From contig NZ_BMGR01000023.1 of NCBI RefSeq assembly GCF_014640295.1, forward strand, positions 1 through 52,010: a stretch of DNA of 52,010 nucleotides. Direction: 5' to 3'. Of the stretch, positions 27,937 through 35,820 are shown piece by piece. Under the pieces are notes generated by a model. That model was not told the origin of the DNA. It saw only the letters and a program-made list of their open reading frames with translations, and searched no databases. A program made the position numbers and the translations under genes. Positions within the stretch are counted from its first letter, which is position 1; each line of letters starts with the position of its first letter. The stretch comes from Paenibacillus abyssi (GTDB lineage Bacteria; Bacillota; Bacilli; Paenibacillales; Paenibacillaceae).

Positions 27937-28674
27937 TTAGTTAAGCAATTTAAGCTTGGTTTGCAATTCATCGATTTTTAGTTTTGATATATGTGCATAT
28001 TTGTTTGTGTTCAAAAAGTAGGCAAGGTAAGTTTGATTATTTGCTTTGATATGAGATATTTTGGTCAAGTTGAGGATATAAGAGCGATGCGACATGAAAA
28101 AGATAGATTTGGGCAGCTGATTCATAATGCTGCCGATGGTCTCATTCGTTGTGTACGTATGGTCTGCCGTATAGATATGGCACTTCTTGCCTACCTTTTC
28201 GATAAATAGTATATCGAGCTGCGGGATGTAATAATAATCGTTATTATCTTTTATAAATAGTCGCTGTCCGGGGTATGGATTCGATTTTTCCTGTAAGGCG
28301 GCATATTTTCTCGTTTTTTTTACTTTTTCCAATGCGGCATACAGCCTTGTTTTCTCGATTGGCTTTACCAAATAGTCTAGTGCGCTAAGCTCAAAGGCTT
28401 GGACAGCGTATTCATTATAGCTGGTAATAAAGATAAAAATAAGATCACTTTTGATTCTCAGACATGATTGGATCGCATCCACACCGTTAAGCTTTGGCAT
28501 ATTAATATCCAGCAAGATGACATCCGGATTTGTTCTCATGACGGAATCGATCAATTCTTCGCCATTAACACAACGATCTACGATAGAAAAGTCGGGGAGT
28601 TGTTCGATATAAAACTGCAATATATCCAATGAATCTTCGTTATCGTCGACAATGACAATCCGAGCTTTATCCAT
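27937..28674 (-). CDS. LytTR-family response regulator
   Basis: A 245-residue response regulator. The receiver domain (about 1-125) contains the acidic pair Asp10-Asp11, the phospho-acceptor Asp56 in VILLDINMP, Thr in FIFITSY and Lys in LVKPIEK. The C-terminal LytTR DNA-binding domain (about 140-240) includes RLFIKDNNDYYYIPQLDILFIEKVGKKC-like beta strands and MSHRSYILNLTKI. ATG 28674 has AAGGGG ten bases upstream; GTG 28680 is the alternative. It follows the kinase gene by 28 bp and is its obvious partner. LytTR proteins bind pairs of direct repeats with about 21-bp periodicity, and such repeats lie upstream of the divergent operon. Confidence 0.92.
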   Translation of the reverse strand: MDKARIVIVDDNEDSLDILQFYIEQLPDFSIVDRCVNGEELIDSVMRTNPDVILLDINMPKLNGVDAIQSCLRIKSDLIFIFITSYNEYAVQAFELSALDYLVKPIEKTRLYAALEKVKKTRKYAALQEKSNPYPGQRLFIKDNNDYYYIPQLDILFIEKVGKKCHIYTADHTYTTNETIGSIMNQLPKSIFFMSHRSYILNLTKISHIKANNQTYLAYFLNTNKYAHISKLKIDELQTKLKLLN

Positions 28675-28702
28675 ATGCACGCTTCCCCTTTTGTTGTGAA
28701 GT

Positions 28703-30661
28703 CTAAAGTGTATTTCGGGAGAGAGGCAGCGTAAACCAAAAACTGCTTCCTACATTAGGTTTGCTTGTGACCCCGATCGAGCCTCCCATCATCGTTACAA
28801 AACTTTTAACCAAAGTTAACCCGATTCCGGTGCCTTCAATATTGTGGAAGGGGTCATAAATGCGATAAAAAGGATAGAAAATTTGATTCAGCTTGTCTTT
28901 TGGTATACCGATACCCGTATCTTCGATAAACAAGGTCATATAATCTGGATTGAGTTGGCTCCTTAAAAGTACCTCTCCGCCGGGTTTGTTATACTTAATT
29001 GCATTTGTCAGCAAATTAATAAAGATTTGTTTGATTCTTGTCACGTCGCCTTCGATGATCATATCCTTTGCAATCTCGATCTGATTCGAAATCGACACGC
29101 CCTTCTGTTCACTTAAAGGCTGGAGCAGCCGTATCGATTCCTCCACGACATCGGGTAAATAAATATTTTCCAAATGCAGACTCATTTTTCCGGATTCAAT
29201 CTGTGAGTAGTCAAGAATTTCATTGATTAAATTAATCAAATGACGGCCGGATTTTAAGATTCTGAACGTTCGTTCTTTCTGGATTTCATTTAATCTGTTT
29301 TTGTCATCGTCCAGCATAATTTGGGAAAATCCAAGAATCGAGTTTAAAGGAGTACGAAGCTCATGGCTCATACGTGATAAAAATTCAGATTTCGCTTTGC
29401 TCGCATTCTCTGCCTGTACCTTGGCTTCAATTAATGCCTTTGCTACTTTTTTCTTCGATGTAATATCCCTAAAGATAATGAGATGGTTCCCCGGAGCAAT
29501 GTTTTCTGTTGCAGAATATTCGATGCATTTTTCTGTTCCATCTTTTAATTTAAACGTGAGTTCACGGTCTGTTCTTCCTAATTTTACGATATGAAAGAAT
29601 TCATCTAATTTTTTTGAGATCAACTCTTCCCTTTTCATGCCCAATGTGTCGCAGGCTGAGGAGTTGGCATTCACGATGTCGCCATCCGTATTGATCAATA
29701 CGACACCATCAAGGGCGCCATGGAAGATATCTTTAAATTTCTTTTCACTTTTCTGCAATTCCACGATGTTCTCGGAAAGCTTGGCATTCGTATTTTTAAG
29801 CTCAGCGATGAGTAACGTCCTCTCCAATGCCATAGCGACCTGGCTGCAGATTCGCTCCATTAATTCTAATTCCTCTGCGGTGAAGTTCGCCCGTTTCGAT
29901 GAGCCGAAGGATAATGTGCCGATCAATCTTCCGTAAGAGATTAACGGATGGCAGGCGTAAGCTTTTATGCCGAACCCTTGAACGAGATCAACGCGCGGAT
30001 CGACCGAATCTTGTATTTGTTCATAAATCACTTTGTTACCTATTAAGGCCGCATACCCGCAAACCGCCTCGCCGAATTCCAACCATTCTATTTCTTTGGC
30101 GGTTTCATCGGAAATACCCGAATAGTTCATCAGCCGCAGCTTTTCGTTATCTTTATCGTAAATATAATTAAAATACACATCGAGGTCCAAATAATCGGAT
30201 AAATCATTAAATAAAGAATCCAATATTTTTTTCGGTTCATCATGCAGTAAAAGATGATTCGCTGCTTCCGCAAGCAGGACTAATTTGGAATGGTTTTCTT
30301 TAATCTTGAGTTCAACCTCTTTCTGAGCGGTTAGATCACGAAATATGGCGCAGATTCCATCTTTGTGAGGGTAGAGGTTAACATCAATCCATTTGGAGTT
30401 GGGCTGTGAAAAGGAAGCTTCAAAATGCGTCGTTATGCTGGATTGCTGAACGGCTGTAAGTTCTTTACGGAACACAACCATTAACCCTTCAGGAAGAGCG
30501 CCCAAGAGTTCTTTTCCAATGATATCCTCATCCGTTTCAAGCAAATTTCTGGCTGTGGCATTGGCATATATAATGTGAGATGAATGATCCAGAAGAAATA
30601 AACCCTCCGAGATACTTTCCAAAAAACTAAAATCGATGATCCCATTTTTTAGTGTATACAT
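28703..30661 (-). CDS. Soluble hybrid-sensing histidine kinase (PAS-GAF-PAS-HisKA-HATPase)
   Basis: A 652-residue kinase with no membrane helix, so it senses a cytoplasmic signal. Order: PAS (about 8-115), GAF (about 135-285), a short coiled segment (290-310), PAS (about 310-405), HisKA with His433 in EFLSRMSHELRTPLN, and HATPase with N-box FINLLTNAIKYN, G1 DTGIGIP and G2 GTGIGLTLVKSF. The HisKA/HATPase type usually partners OmpR-like regulators, so pairing with a LytTR regulator is less common. It is transcribed with that regulator and divergently from the c-di-GMP operon. The signal is unknown; the PAS and GAF domains could bind haem, flavin or a small molecule. Confidence 0.92.
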   Translation of the reverse strand: MYTLKNGIIDFSFLESISEGLFLLDHSSHIIYANATARNLLETDEDIIGKELLGALPEGLMVVFRKELTAVQQSSITTHFEASFSQPNSKWIDVNLYPHKDGICAIFRDLTAQKEVELKIKENHSKLVLLAEAANHLLLHDEPKKILDSLFNDLSDYLDLDVYFNYIYDKDNEKLRLMNYSGISDETAKEIEWLEFGEAVCGYAALIGNKVIYEQIQDSVDPRVDLVQGFGIKAYACHPLISYGRLIGTLSFGSSKRANFTAEELELMERICSQVAMALERTLLIAELKNTNAKLSENIVELQKSEKKFKDIFHGALDGVVLINTDGDIVNANSSACDTLGMKREELISKKLDEFFHIVKLGRTDRELTFKLKDGTEKCIEYSATENIAPGNHLIIFRDITSKKKVAKALIEAKVQAENASKAKSEFLSRMSHELRTPLNSILGFSQIMLDDDKNRLNEIQKERTFRILKSGRHLINLINEILDYSQIESGKMSLHLENIYLPDVVEESIRLLQPLSEQKGVSISNQIEIAKDMIIEGDVTRIKQIFINLLTNAIKYNKPGGEVLLRSQLNPDYMTLFIEDTGIGIPKDKLNQIFYPFYRIYDPFHNIEGTGIGLTLVKSFVTMMGGSIGVTSKPNVGSSFWFTLPLSRNTL

Positions 30662-30767
30662 CTAATTTCCCTCTTTATAAAAGAAAATAACCATCTAATC
30701 AAATGATACACAAAATTGAAGGAGAATTCTTATTGTAAATTATTTATCTATTGGTTAATAAATGAAT

Positions 30768-30796
30768 TATATAAAATACTGTAAATTTAAAGTAAA
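30768..30796 (-). promoter_or_regulatory. Candidate promoter of the kinase-regulator operon
   Basis: On the minus strand, TTTACT (30791-30796) and TATATA (30768-30773) have a 17-bp spacer in a very A/T-rich stretch. Confidence 0.35.
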
Positions 30797-30938
30797 TTCT
30801 AAGTATATACGATAATACGGGGAATGGAAGAGGCTTATTGCGAAATGTTAATTATTAGGATTGAATGGATGAAATTCGGACATGAGATGAAACAAAAAGG
30901 TTATAAACTGCCGTTGGATACGGTTCATGATAACTAGG

Positions 30939-31023
30939 CTTGAAATGTCTTCAAATGACCTGTTAAACCTCTTAAGTGAATAATAACAGGCTTGAAATAA
31001 TGAAAACCGTTCTTGAAATTATG
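30939..31023 (+). repeat. CTTGAAAT direct repeats upstream of the c-di-GMP operon
   Basis: CTTGAAATAATG (30991-31002) and CTTGAAATTATG (31012-31023) agree at 11 of 12 positions with a 21-bp period. A third CTTGAAAT lies at 30939-30946, 52 bp before the second copy. They lie in the gene-free stretch 30662-31272, upstream of the riboswitch. Confidence 0.55.
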
Positions 31024-31094
31024 TGACATGATTCGACAAGTCGGGAGAGAAAGGTGTACGATAACAATGAGTACGAATCTTCTTTTAAATAAAC

Positions 31095-31180
31095 GAATAA
31101 GGGCAAACCTTACGAAAGCAAGGGACGCAAAGCTATGGACCTACGGAAGCCCATCTATGGTCGCCAGGCTGCTGAAATCA
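31095..31180 (+). ncRNA. c-di-GMP-I (GEMM) riboswitch aptamer
   Basis: The core follows the GEMM-I consensus closely: AGGGCAAACC, a stem capped by a GAAA tetraloop (CCTTAC-GAAA-GCAAGG), then GGGACGCAAAGC, a second stem (ATGG with CCAT around ACCTACGGAAGC), and the closing TGGTCGCCAGGCTGC. It lies in the leader of the FapA/HD-GYP/GGDEF operon and is followed at once by a terminator hairpin. It should bind cyclic di-GMP and control read-through into the operon. Whether ligand turns expression on or off cannot be decided by eye. Confidence 0.9.
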
Positions 31181-31187
31181 GGAGACT

Positions 31188-31216
31188 AAACATCAGCCTT
31201 TTGGTTGATGTTTTTT
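31188..31216 (+). terminator. Riboswitch expression-platform terminator
   Basis: AAACATCAGCC and GGTTGATGTTT pair around a TTTT loop, followed by more T. AGGCTG at the aptamer 3' end (31166-31171) could instead pair with CAGCCT (31194-31199), giving an antiterminator. Confidence 0.8.
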
Positions 31217-31272
31217 GTGGTTGTTGCATCGACAACATTGAGAAGTGATTTTCTGACGGGGTGGATACCGGG

Positions 31273-33135
31273 ATGGAACAAATAACGGAATATGAATTGA
31301 CGCTTCTGATCAAGCAATTAAACCTTGACGAACTCGAAACAGATCCAGCAGAAGAACAAATAAACGTAACAATAGATAGCAATATAGACGGTGCTTCATT
31401 AAAGCAGAACGGCTGGATTCAGGTTGCTGATCATACGATTGTCGTTCAGGACCCGAATGACGGCGGAAAGCCGCCTGTTATTAGTTCGTTAGCTCCTGTG
31501 AAACTAAAAATTAACGATATTGAAATTTTGACCGAAGCTGCGGTCACATCAACCGATCGAATCGAATGGGAAATTGTTGAGAAAAACTTGTTCGAGATCT
31601 CGGTCTCCGAAGACAAATTATTTGCTTACTTCCAGCTTATATCGAAAGAGCGGTATGCTTGGCGGTTAATTGATGTCGAGCCAGTTCCCATGATTATCAT
31701 TATGGCTGAAGAGGATCGGGACATTGTCCTCCAGACCTTACATTTGAGCGATGTTGTTATGAAGCTTGAGCAGAAGCTGATTCGATCGAATCTTGATATC
31801 CCTTCGATTCAACAGGAATTAATGAATCCTACATATAAGTCAGTACTGGTCGCAGAAGGAAAGCCGGCGGCTCCAGGTCAAGACGCGCAGCTGGATATTT
31901 ATTTTTCCGAGCAAGTGGAAAGCCATTTTTCAGAATTGGGCGGATCGGTCGATTTCCGCAATCATCTGCACATTCCTTCTGTCAAAAGCGGCGATCTTAT
32001 CGCGAAGAAAACGCCTATGGTCGATGGCATTCCGGGATATGACGTATTTGGAAATGTCATTATTCCGGCGCCGCCCAAAGATATCATCATTGTGACTAAA
32101 TCCAATGTTGAAATGACGCCGGATGGTGAGATATTTGCGAGAAAAGAAGGAAGGCCCAGACTGACAGGCGGAAAAATCAAAACATTGGATATTTCCACAT
32201 CTTATATCGTTTCCGGAGATGTGGACATCGAGACGGGAAATATCGTTTTCTCGGGAGACGTCACGGTATATGGAAACGTTACCGATAATATGATTGTTGA
32301 GTCATTAGGCAATGTATATGTAATCGGAGGCGTCTATAATTCGACGATTACGGCGACAGGAAGTATTCATGTGAAAGGCAATGTGATTGGAAGCAAGCTA
32401 TACTCCGGGTATTTCGGGGTGATGTTCAACCGGCTGTATCATACTTCGAAACACTTAAGCGAGAAAATAGAGAAGCTATTGGCTGCTTCCAAGATGCTGG
32501 GCGAGGCTCTGGAATCCCAAAAGCAAACGATTCGGTATGGCCAAATTGTTTTAATACTGATGGAGAATAAATTTAAAGACATTTCGGTAACGATTAGAGA
32601 TCTTCTCTATGTCATCACAAACATACAGCATCTAAAAAAAGAAGCGAATCAAAAGCTGAAGGAAATGTGCGAGATTTTCTTTCAACCGGTAACATTGCTG
32701 GAAATGGCAACGTACAGCTTTGTCCAGAGCTTTCTCGTACTGCTCAAGGATACCCATCAAGAAATCGCAAGCATGCAGGAAGAAAACGTACATATCAGCA
32801 TTAACCAATGCCAGAATAGTGAGTTGAAAAGTAATGGCGATATCTTGATCCATCGCGAAGGGGTGCTGCTTAGCGATTTGTTCTCGACGGGGAACATTAT
32901 CTTCAAGCATGAATCTTCCGTCTGCAGGGGCTCACAGCTGGATGCTGAAGGCAGTATATCAGCGAAGATTGTTGGCGGGCAAACAGGCGTGAATACGATC
33001 CTTCGAGCGAGAAAACAGGTAGCCGTTAAGCAAATGTACACAGGAAAAGTTTGTGTTGGCAAATATTACACGGATATTATGGAGTACGTTGAAAATAAAA
33101 CGTTCGAAATCGATAACTTGAGGCAGCATGGCTAA
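31273..33135 (+). CDS. FapA family protein (DUF342)
   Basis: A 620-residue cytoplasmic protein. Residues 190-390 carry the DUF342 hallmarks: VAEGKPAAPGQDAQLDIYF, SVDFRNHLHIPSVKSGDLIAKKTP, DGIPGYDVFGN, then a right-handed beta-helix-like run (ETGNIVFSGDVTVYGNVTDN, ATGSIHVKGNVIGSKL). A coiled segment (about 395-500) and a further short beta-helix section follow. DUF342/FapA proteins are linked to flagellar assembly and polar localisation, but the biochemical role is unclear. ATG 31273 is preferred over GTG 31261, since GGGGTGG overlaps the latter. It is the first gene of a riboswitch-controlled operon and lies 17 bp before the HD-GYP gene. Confidence 0.87.
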   Translation: MEQITEYELTLLIKQLNLDELETDPAEEQINVTIDSNIDGASLKQNGWIQVADHTIVVQDPNDGGKPPVISSLAPVKLKINDIEILTEAAVTSTDRIEWEIVEKNLFEISVSEDKLFAYFQLISKERYAWRLIDVEPVPMIIIMAEEDRDIVLQTLHLSDVVMKLEQKLIRSNLDIPSIQQELMNPTYKSVLVAEGKPAAPGQDAQLDIYFSEQVESHFSELGGSVDFRNHLHIPSVKSGDLIAKKTPMVDGIPGYDVFGNVIIPAPPKDIIIVTKSNVEMTPDGEIFARKEGRPRLTGGKIKTLDISTSYIVSGDVDIETGNIVFSGDVTVYGNVTDNMIVESLGNVYVIGGVYNSTITATGSIHVKGNVIGSKLYSGYFGVMFNRLYHTSKHLSEKIEKLLAASKMLGEALESQKQTIRYGQIVLILMENKFKDISVTIRDLLYVITNIQHLKKEANQKLKEMCEIFFQPVTLLEMATYSFVQSFLVLLKDTHQEIASMQEENVHISINQCQNSELKSNGDILIHREGVLLSDLFSTGNIIFKHESSVCRGSQLDAEGSISAKIVGGQTGVNTILRARKQVAVKQMYTGKVCVGKYYTDIMEYVENKTFEIDNLRQHG

Positions 33136-33152
33136 AGAAAGTGGTGGGGAAA

Positions 33153-34160
33153 ATGAAAGAAAATGATTCCCGGTTACATCTATATGCTGGTATGAAAGTG
33201 AACAAAAATATTTATAACAGGTTAGGCGTGCTGGTCATCCCTCGATCAACGTTGCTGACTCAAAAAGACATTGCTCTGCTCATTCAACAAGACATTTTAA
33301 TCGCAGACGGCGATGTTGAGAAGCTGTCCACTCTCAATCTCGTCGATTCTGCTATTCAAGAGATCAAATATGCATTTGCAAAAATACGGGATACCGAGCA
33401 GATCCCGCTTGATCACATCTATAAGAAAGTGATTCCGATCATTGTCGAGATGAGCCACCATCAGCAATTAAAAGAAATCTTATCCCATCTGGAAAATCAT
33501 GATGAGTATACCTACAGACACAGCATAGGCGTAGCGTTAATCGCAAGATTAATTGGCAAAGCGAAAGGTTTTAATACATTTGATTTGTTGGAACTGACCA
33601 TATCCGGATTTTTGCATGATATCGGAAAGACGCAAGTTCCGTCCGAGCTGATTAATAAACCCGGAAAATTGACCAGCGAAGAATTCGAACTCGTGAAAGA
33701 ACATACCGTTCATGGGTTTCAGCTTCTCCGCAATACATCAGGAATATCCTATCGGCATGCGATCGTAGCGCTGCAGCATCATGAACGCGAAGACGGCAGC
33801 GGGTATCCCTTCGGTTTAAAGGGGGAGGAGATCGATCCTTTCAGTAAAATTGTGGCCGTAGCGGATGTCTTTCATGCGATGATCTCCAAACGCAATTATA
33901 AAGATCCGGTGCCTTTCTATAAAGTGCTTCAAGAAATGTCACACAATGCATACGGCACGCTCGAACCTGACATTACGCTGTGCTTTATGAGCCGAATTAT
34001 GGAAATGCTGATTGGCAATACGGTCATTTTATCCAATGGGGTTAAAGGGAAGATTATTATGATTTCTCCGGATGATCCTGTGAACCCCTTAATAGAAGTA
34101 AATGGAAGATATATCGATTTAAGTAAGGATAAATCAATAGGTATTGAGCGCATCTTATGA
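33153..34160 (+). CDS. HD-GYP domain c-di-GMP phosphodiesterase
   Basis: A 335-residue cytoplasmic protein. Residues 1-100 form an N-terminal region seen in many HD-GYP proteins (LYAGMKVNKNIYNRLGVLVIP, a DUF3391-like start). The HD-GYP domain spans about 110-290 with His123 of the YRHSIGV helix, His155-Asp156 (HDIGK), His185, His209-His210-Glu211 and the GYP triad as DGSGYP (214-219). All metal ligands expected of an active enzyme appear present, so it should hydrolyse cyclic di-GMP to pGpG or GMP. The start ATG 33153 has a GTGGTGGGG stretch upstream. It sits between the FapA and GGDEF genes. Confidence 0.93.
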   Translation: MKENDSRLHLYAGMKVNKNIYNRLGVLVIPRSTLLTQKDIALLIQQDILIADGDVEKLSTLNLVDSAIQEIKYAFAKIRDTEQIPLDHIYKKVIPIIVEMSHHQQLKEILSHLENHDEYTYRHSIGVALIARLIGKAKGFNTFDLLELTISGFLHDIGKTQVPSELINKPGKLTSEEFELVKEHTVHGFQLLRNTSGISYRHAIVALQHHEREDGSGYPFGLKGEEIDPFSKIVAVADVFHAMISKRNYKDPVPFYKVLQEMSHNAYGTLEPDITLCFMSRIMEMLIGNTVILSNGVKGKIIMISPDDPVNPLIEVNGRYIDLSKDKSIGIERIL

Positions 34161-34191
34161 AAATATCTGAAGTAAAGCAGGGTGAAATTGT

Positions 34192-35484
34192 ATGGACTCT
34201 CTACTACGCAGAAATGATTTAAACGGGTTGCTTATTCATTCGCTTCTTGAGCCGGCCGTAATCATAAACAAACAAGGTACGATTTGTTCTGAAAATCAAG
34301 CTTGGTTAGAGCTGCGGACTCGAAATGATGCAAATGTGCGCGGTGTTTCAAGCGATCAATTTTTAGATTTGTACAAAGATCAGGACAAATTCACTGTTGG
34401 AATTGTTAGCGTTTTAACGGGAGGGCTTCCTGCATTTCACTATGATGCTGTCCATCCATCAAAGGAGGGTGACCAATTTTTTACGATTCGAGTCACTCCT
34501 ATTAAGAATGAACATTCAAATATCGAAGGAGCACTGATCGTATATTGTAATATTACCGCCCAGAAGAAACTGGAACAAACGTTGAGAAATGGGGCGGAAC
34601 AGTATCGACTTATTGCCGAGCATTCGCAAGATACGATCAAAGTGACGGATATTCACGGCAAGATCGAGTATGCCTCTCCCTCGCATAAGAAAATATTTGA
34701 TTATATGGATGAGACGACAGACATCTTCGAATTCATCCATCCGGATGATGTGGAGAAATTCAAAAGCATCTATCAAGATATTCTGCAAACGAAGGAATCG
34801 CAGATGCTGGAGTTTCGGAAAAAGTACAGCGATGGTGTATGGGGCTGGCTCGAAGCTTCCTGTTCGCCGGTCATGTCAGAGGAAGGGACCGTACAAAATA
34901 TTATCGTAGTTTCGCGGGATATTAGCGATCGAAAGAAATATGAAAGGGAATTGGAGTACATGGCCTTCCATGATTTCTTAACCGGTCTGTATAATCGCAG
35001 AAAAATCAGGATGTTTATGGAAGAGGCTTTACTTGAAGCTTCACAAGCAGGACAGAGAGTCGGTTTTATTATCATGGACCTGGATAAATTCAAAACAATC
35101 AACGATACCTACGGCCATGATGTCGGCGATCTGATGTTAAAGGAATTCTCGCGGCGGCTGCTTCATTGCAGGCGGGAAGGCGATGCTGTCGGAAGATTGA
35201 GCGGGGATGAATTTGCAATCGTCTTAAAAGATCTTAAAGGGGACGAAGATGTTAATTATTACATCCGGCAGTTTATGTGCTCGCTTACGGAGCCATGTTT
35301 CCTGCCGGATACAGAATACAATATTCAGGTTTGTTCCAGCGCAGGGTATGCAATCTATCCTGATCATGGCGATACGGTGGTCAAGCTGGTAAAACATGCG
35401 GATATACAGTTATATAAGGAAAAGCGGAGACGCATTAAGCTGGGAATACCCCGTAAAACATTTAAAAAATTTCAAATTAAATAG
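34192..35484 (+). CDS. PAS-PAS-GGDEF diguanylate cyclase
   Basis: A 430-residue soluble protein. It has two PAS domains (about 10-125 and 130-250, the second with the SRDISDRKKYE PAC end) and a GGDEF domain (about 255-420). The active-site motif is SGDEF (337-341), a variant found in active cyclases; the nucleotide-binding helix MDLDKFKTINDTYGHDVGD is intact. An inhibitory I-site RxxD (Arg328-Glu-Gly-Asp331) is exactly five residues before the motif, so product feedback is expected. It should make cyclic di-GMP from GTP in response to a cytoplasmic signal. It lies 31 bp after the HD-GYP gene, with Shine-Dalgarno GGGTGA. Confidence 0.93.
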   Translation: MDSLLRRNDLNGLLIHSLLEPAVIINKQGTICSENQAWLELRTRNDANVRGVSSDQFLDLYKDQDKFTVGIVSVLTGGLPAFHYDAVHPSKEGDQFFTIRVTPIKNEHSNIEGALIVYCNITAQKKLEQTLRNGAEQYRLIAEHSQDTIKVTDIHGKIEYASPSHKKIFDYMDETTDIFEFIHPDDVEKFKSIYQDILQTKESQMLEFRKKYSDGVWGWLEASCSPVMSEEGTVQNIIVVSRDISDRKKYERELEYMAFHDFLTGLYNRRKIRMFMEEALLEASQAGQRVGFIIMDLDKFKTINDTYGHDVGDLMLKEFSRRLLHCRREGDAVGRLSGDEFAIVLKDLKGDEDVNYYIRQFMCSLTEPCFLPDTEYNIQVCSSAGYAIYPDHGDTVVKLVKHADIQLYKEKRRRIKLGIPRKTFKKFQIK

Positions 35485-35496
35485 TAGAACCTCATT

Positions 35497-35533
35497 AAAC
35501 CGGTACTGCCTTTGTGCAGGGACCGGTTTTTTT
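35497..35533 (+). terminator. Terminator of the c-di-GMP operon
   Basis: AAACCGGTACTGC pairs with GCAG..ACCGGTTT, followed by a T-run. The next 287 bp to the YesM-like gene hold a cre-like site and no convincing gene. Confidence 0.8.
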
Positions 35534-35636
35534 AATGTGAACGGAGCTCCAGCCACCAAAGATAGCTTCAGCCAATTCTGTTCGGGTGTCTTTTATTCCA
35601 ATTTTTCGTCGGATGTTCGGATTCGATAGAAACAAT

Positions 35637-35652
35637 AAGAAAGCGTTATCAT
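35637..35652. promoter_or_regulatory. Imperfect cre-like site before the two-component genes
   Basis: AAGAAAGCGTTATCAT differs from the cre consensus at one defined position. Confidence 0.35.
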
Positions 35653-35820
35653 TATCTGTTAAAATAAAAGGATTCCCGATTTTCTGCTGCTTGATTTCTG
35701 TAACCAGGACAAATTTTCATCTGCTGAATTTTTCTGGTCTGCCGTTATTCGCGATAATGCGATATGATAACCATTATTTACTATAAATCTTTAGCATTTA
35801 TTTAAGCGGGAGGAACAATC

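Noticed and set aside
35586-35786. Small plus-strand frames between the GGDEF and YesM-like genes
   Set aside because: No convincing ribosome site and no recognisable family; the stretch reads better as leader and promoter DNA.
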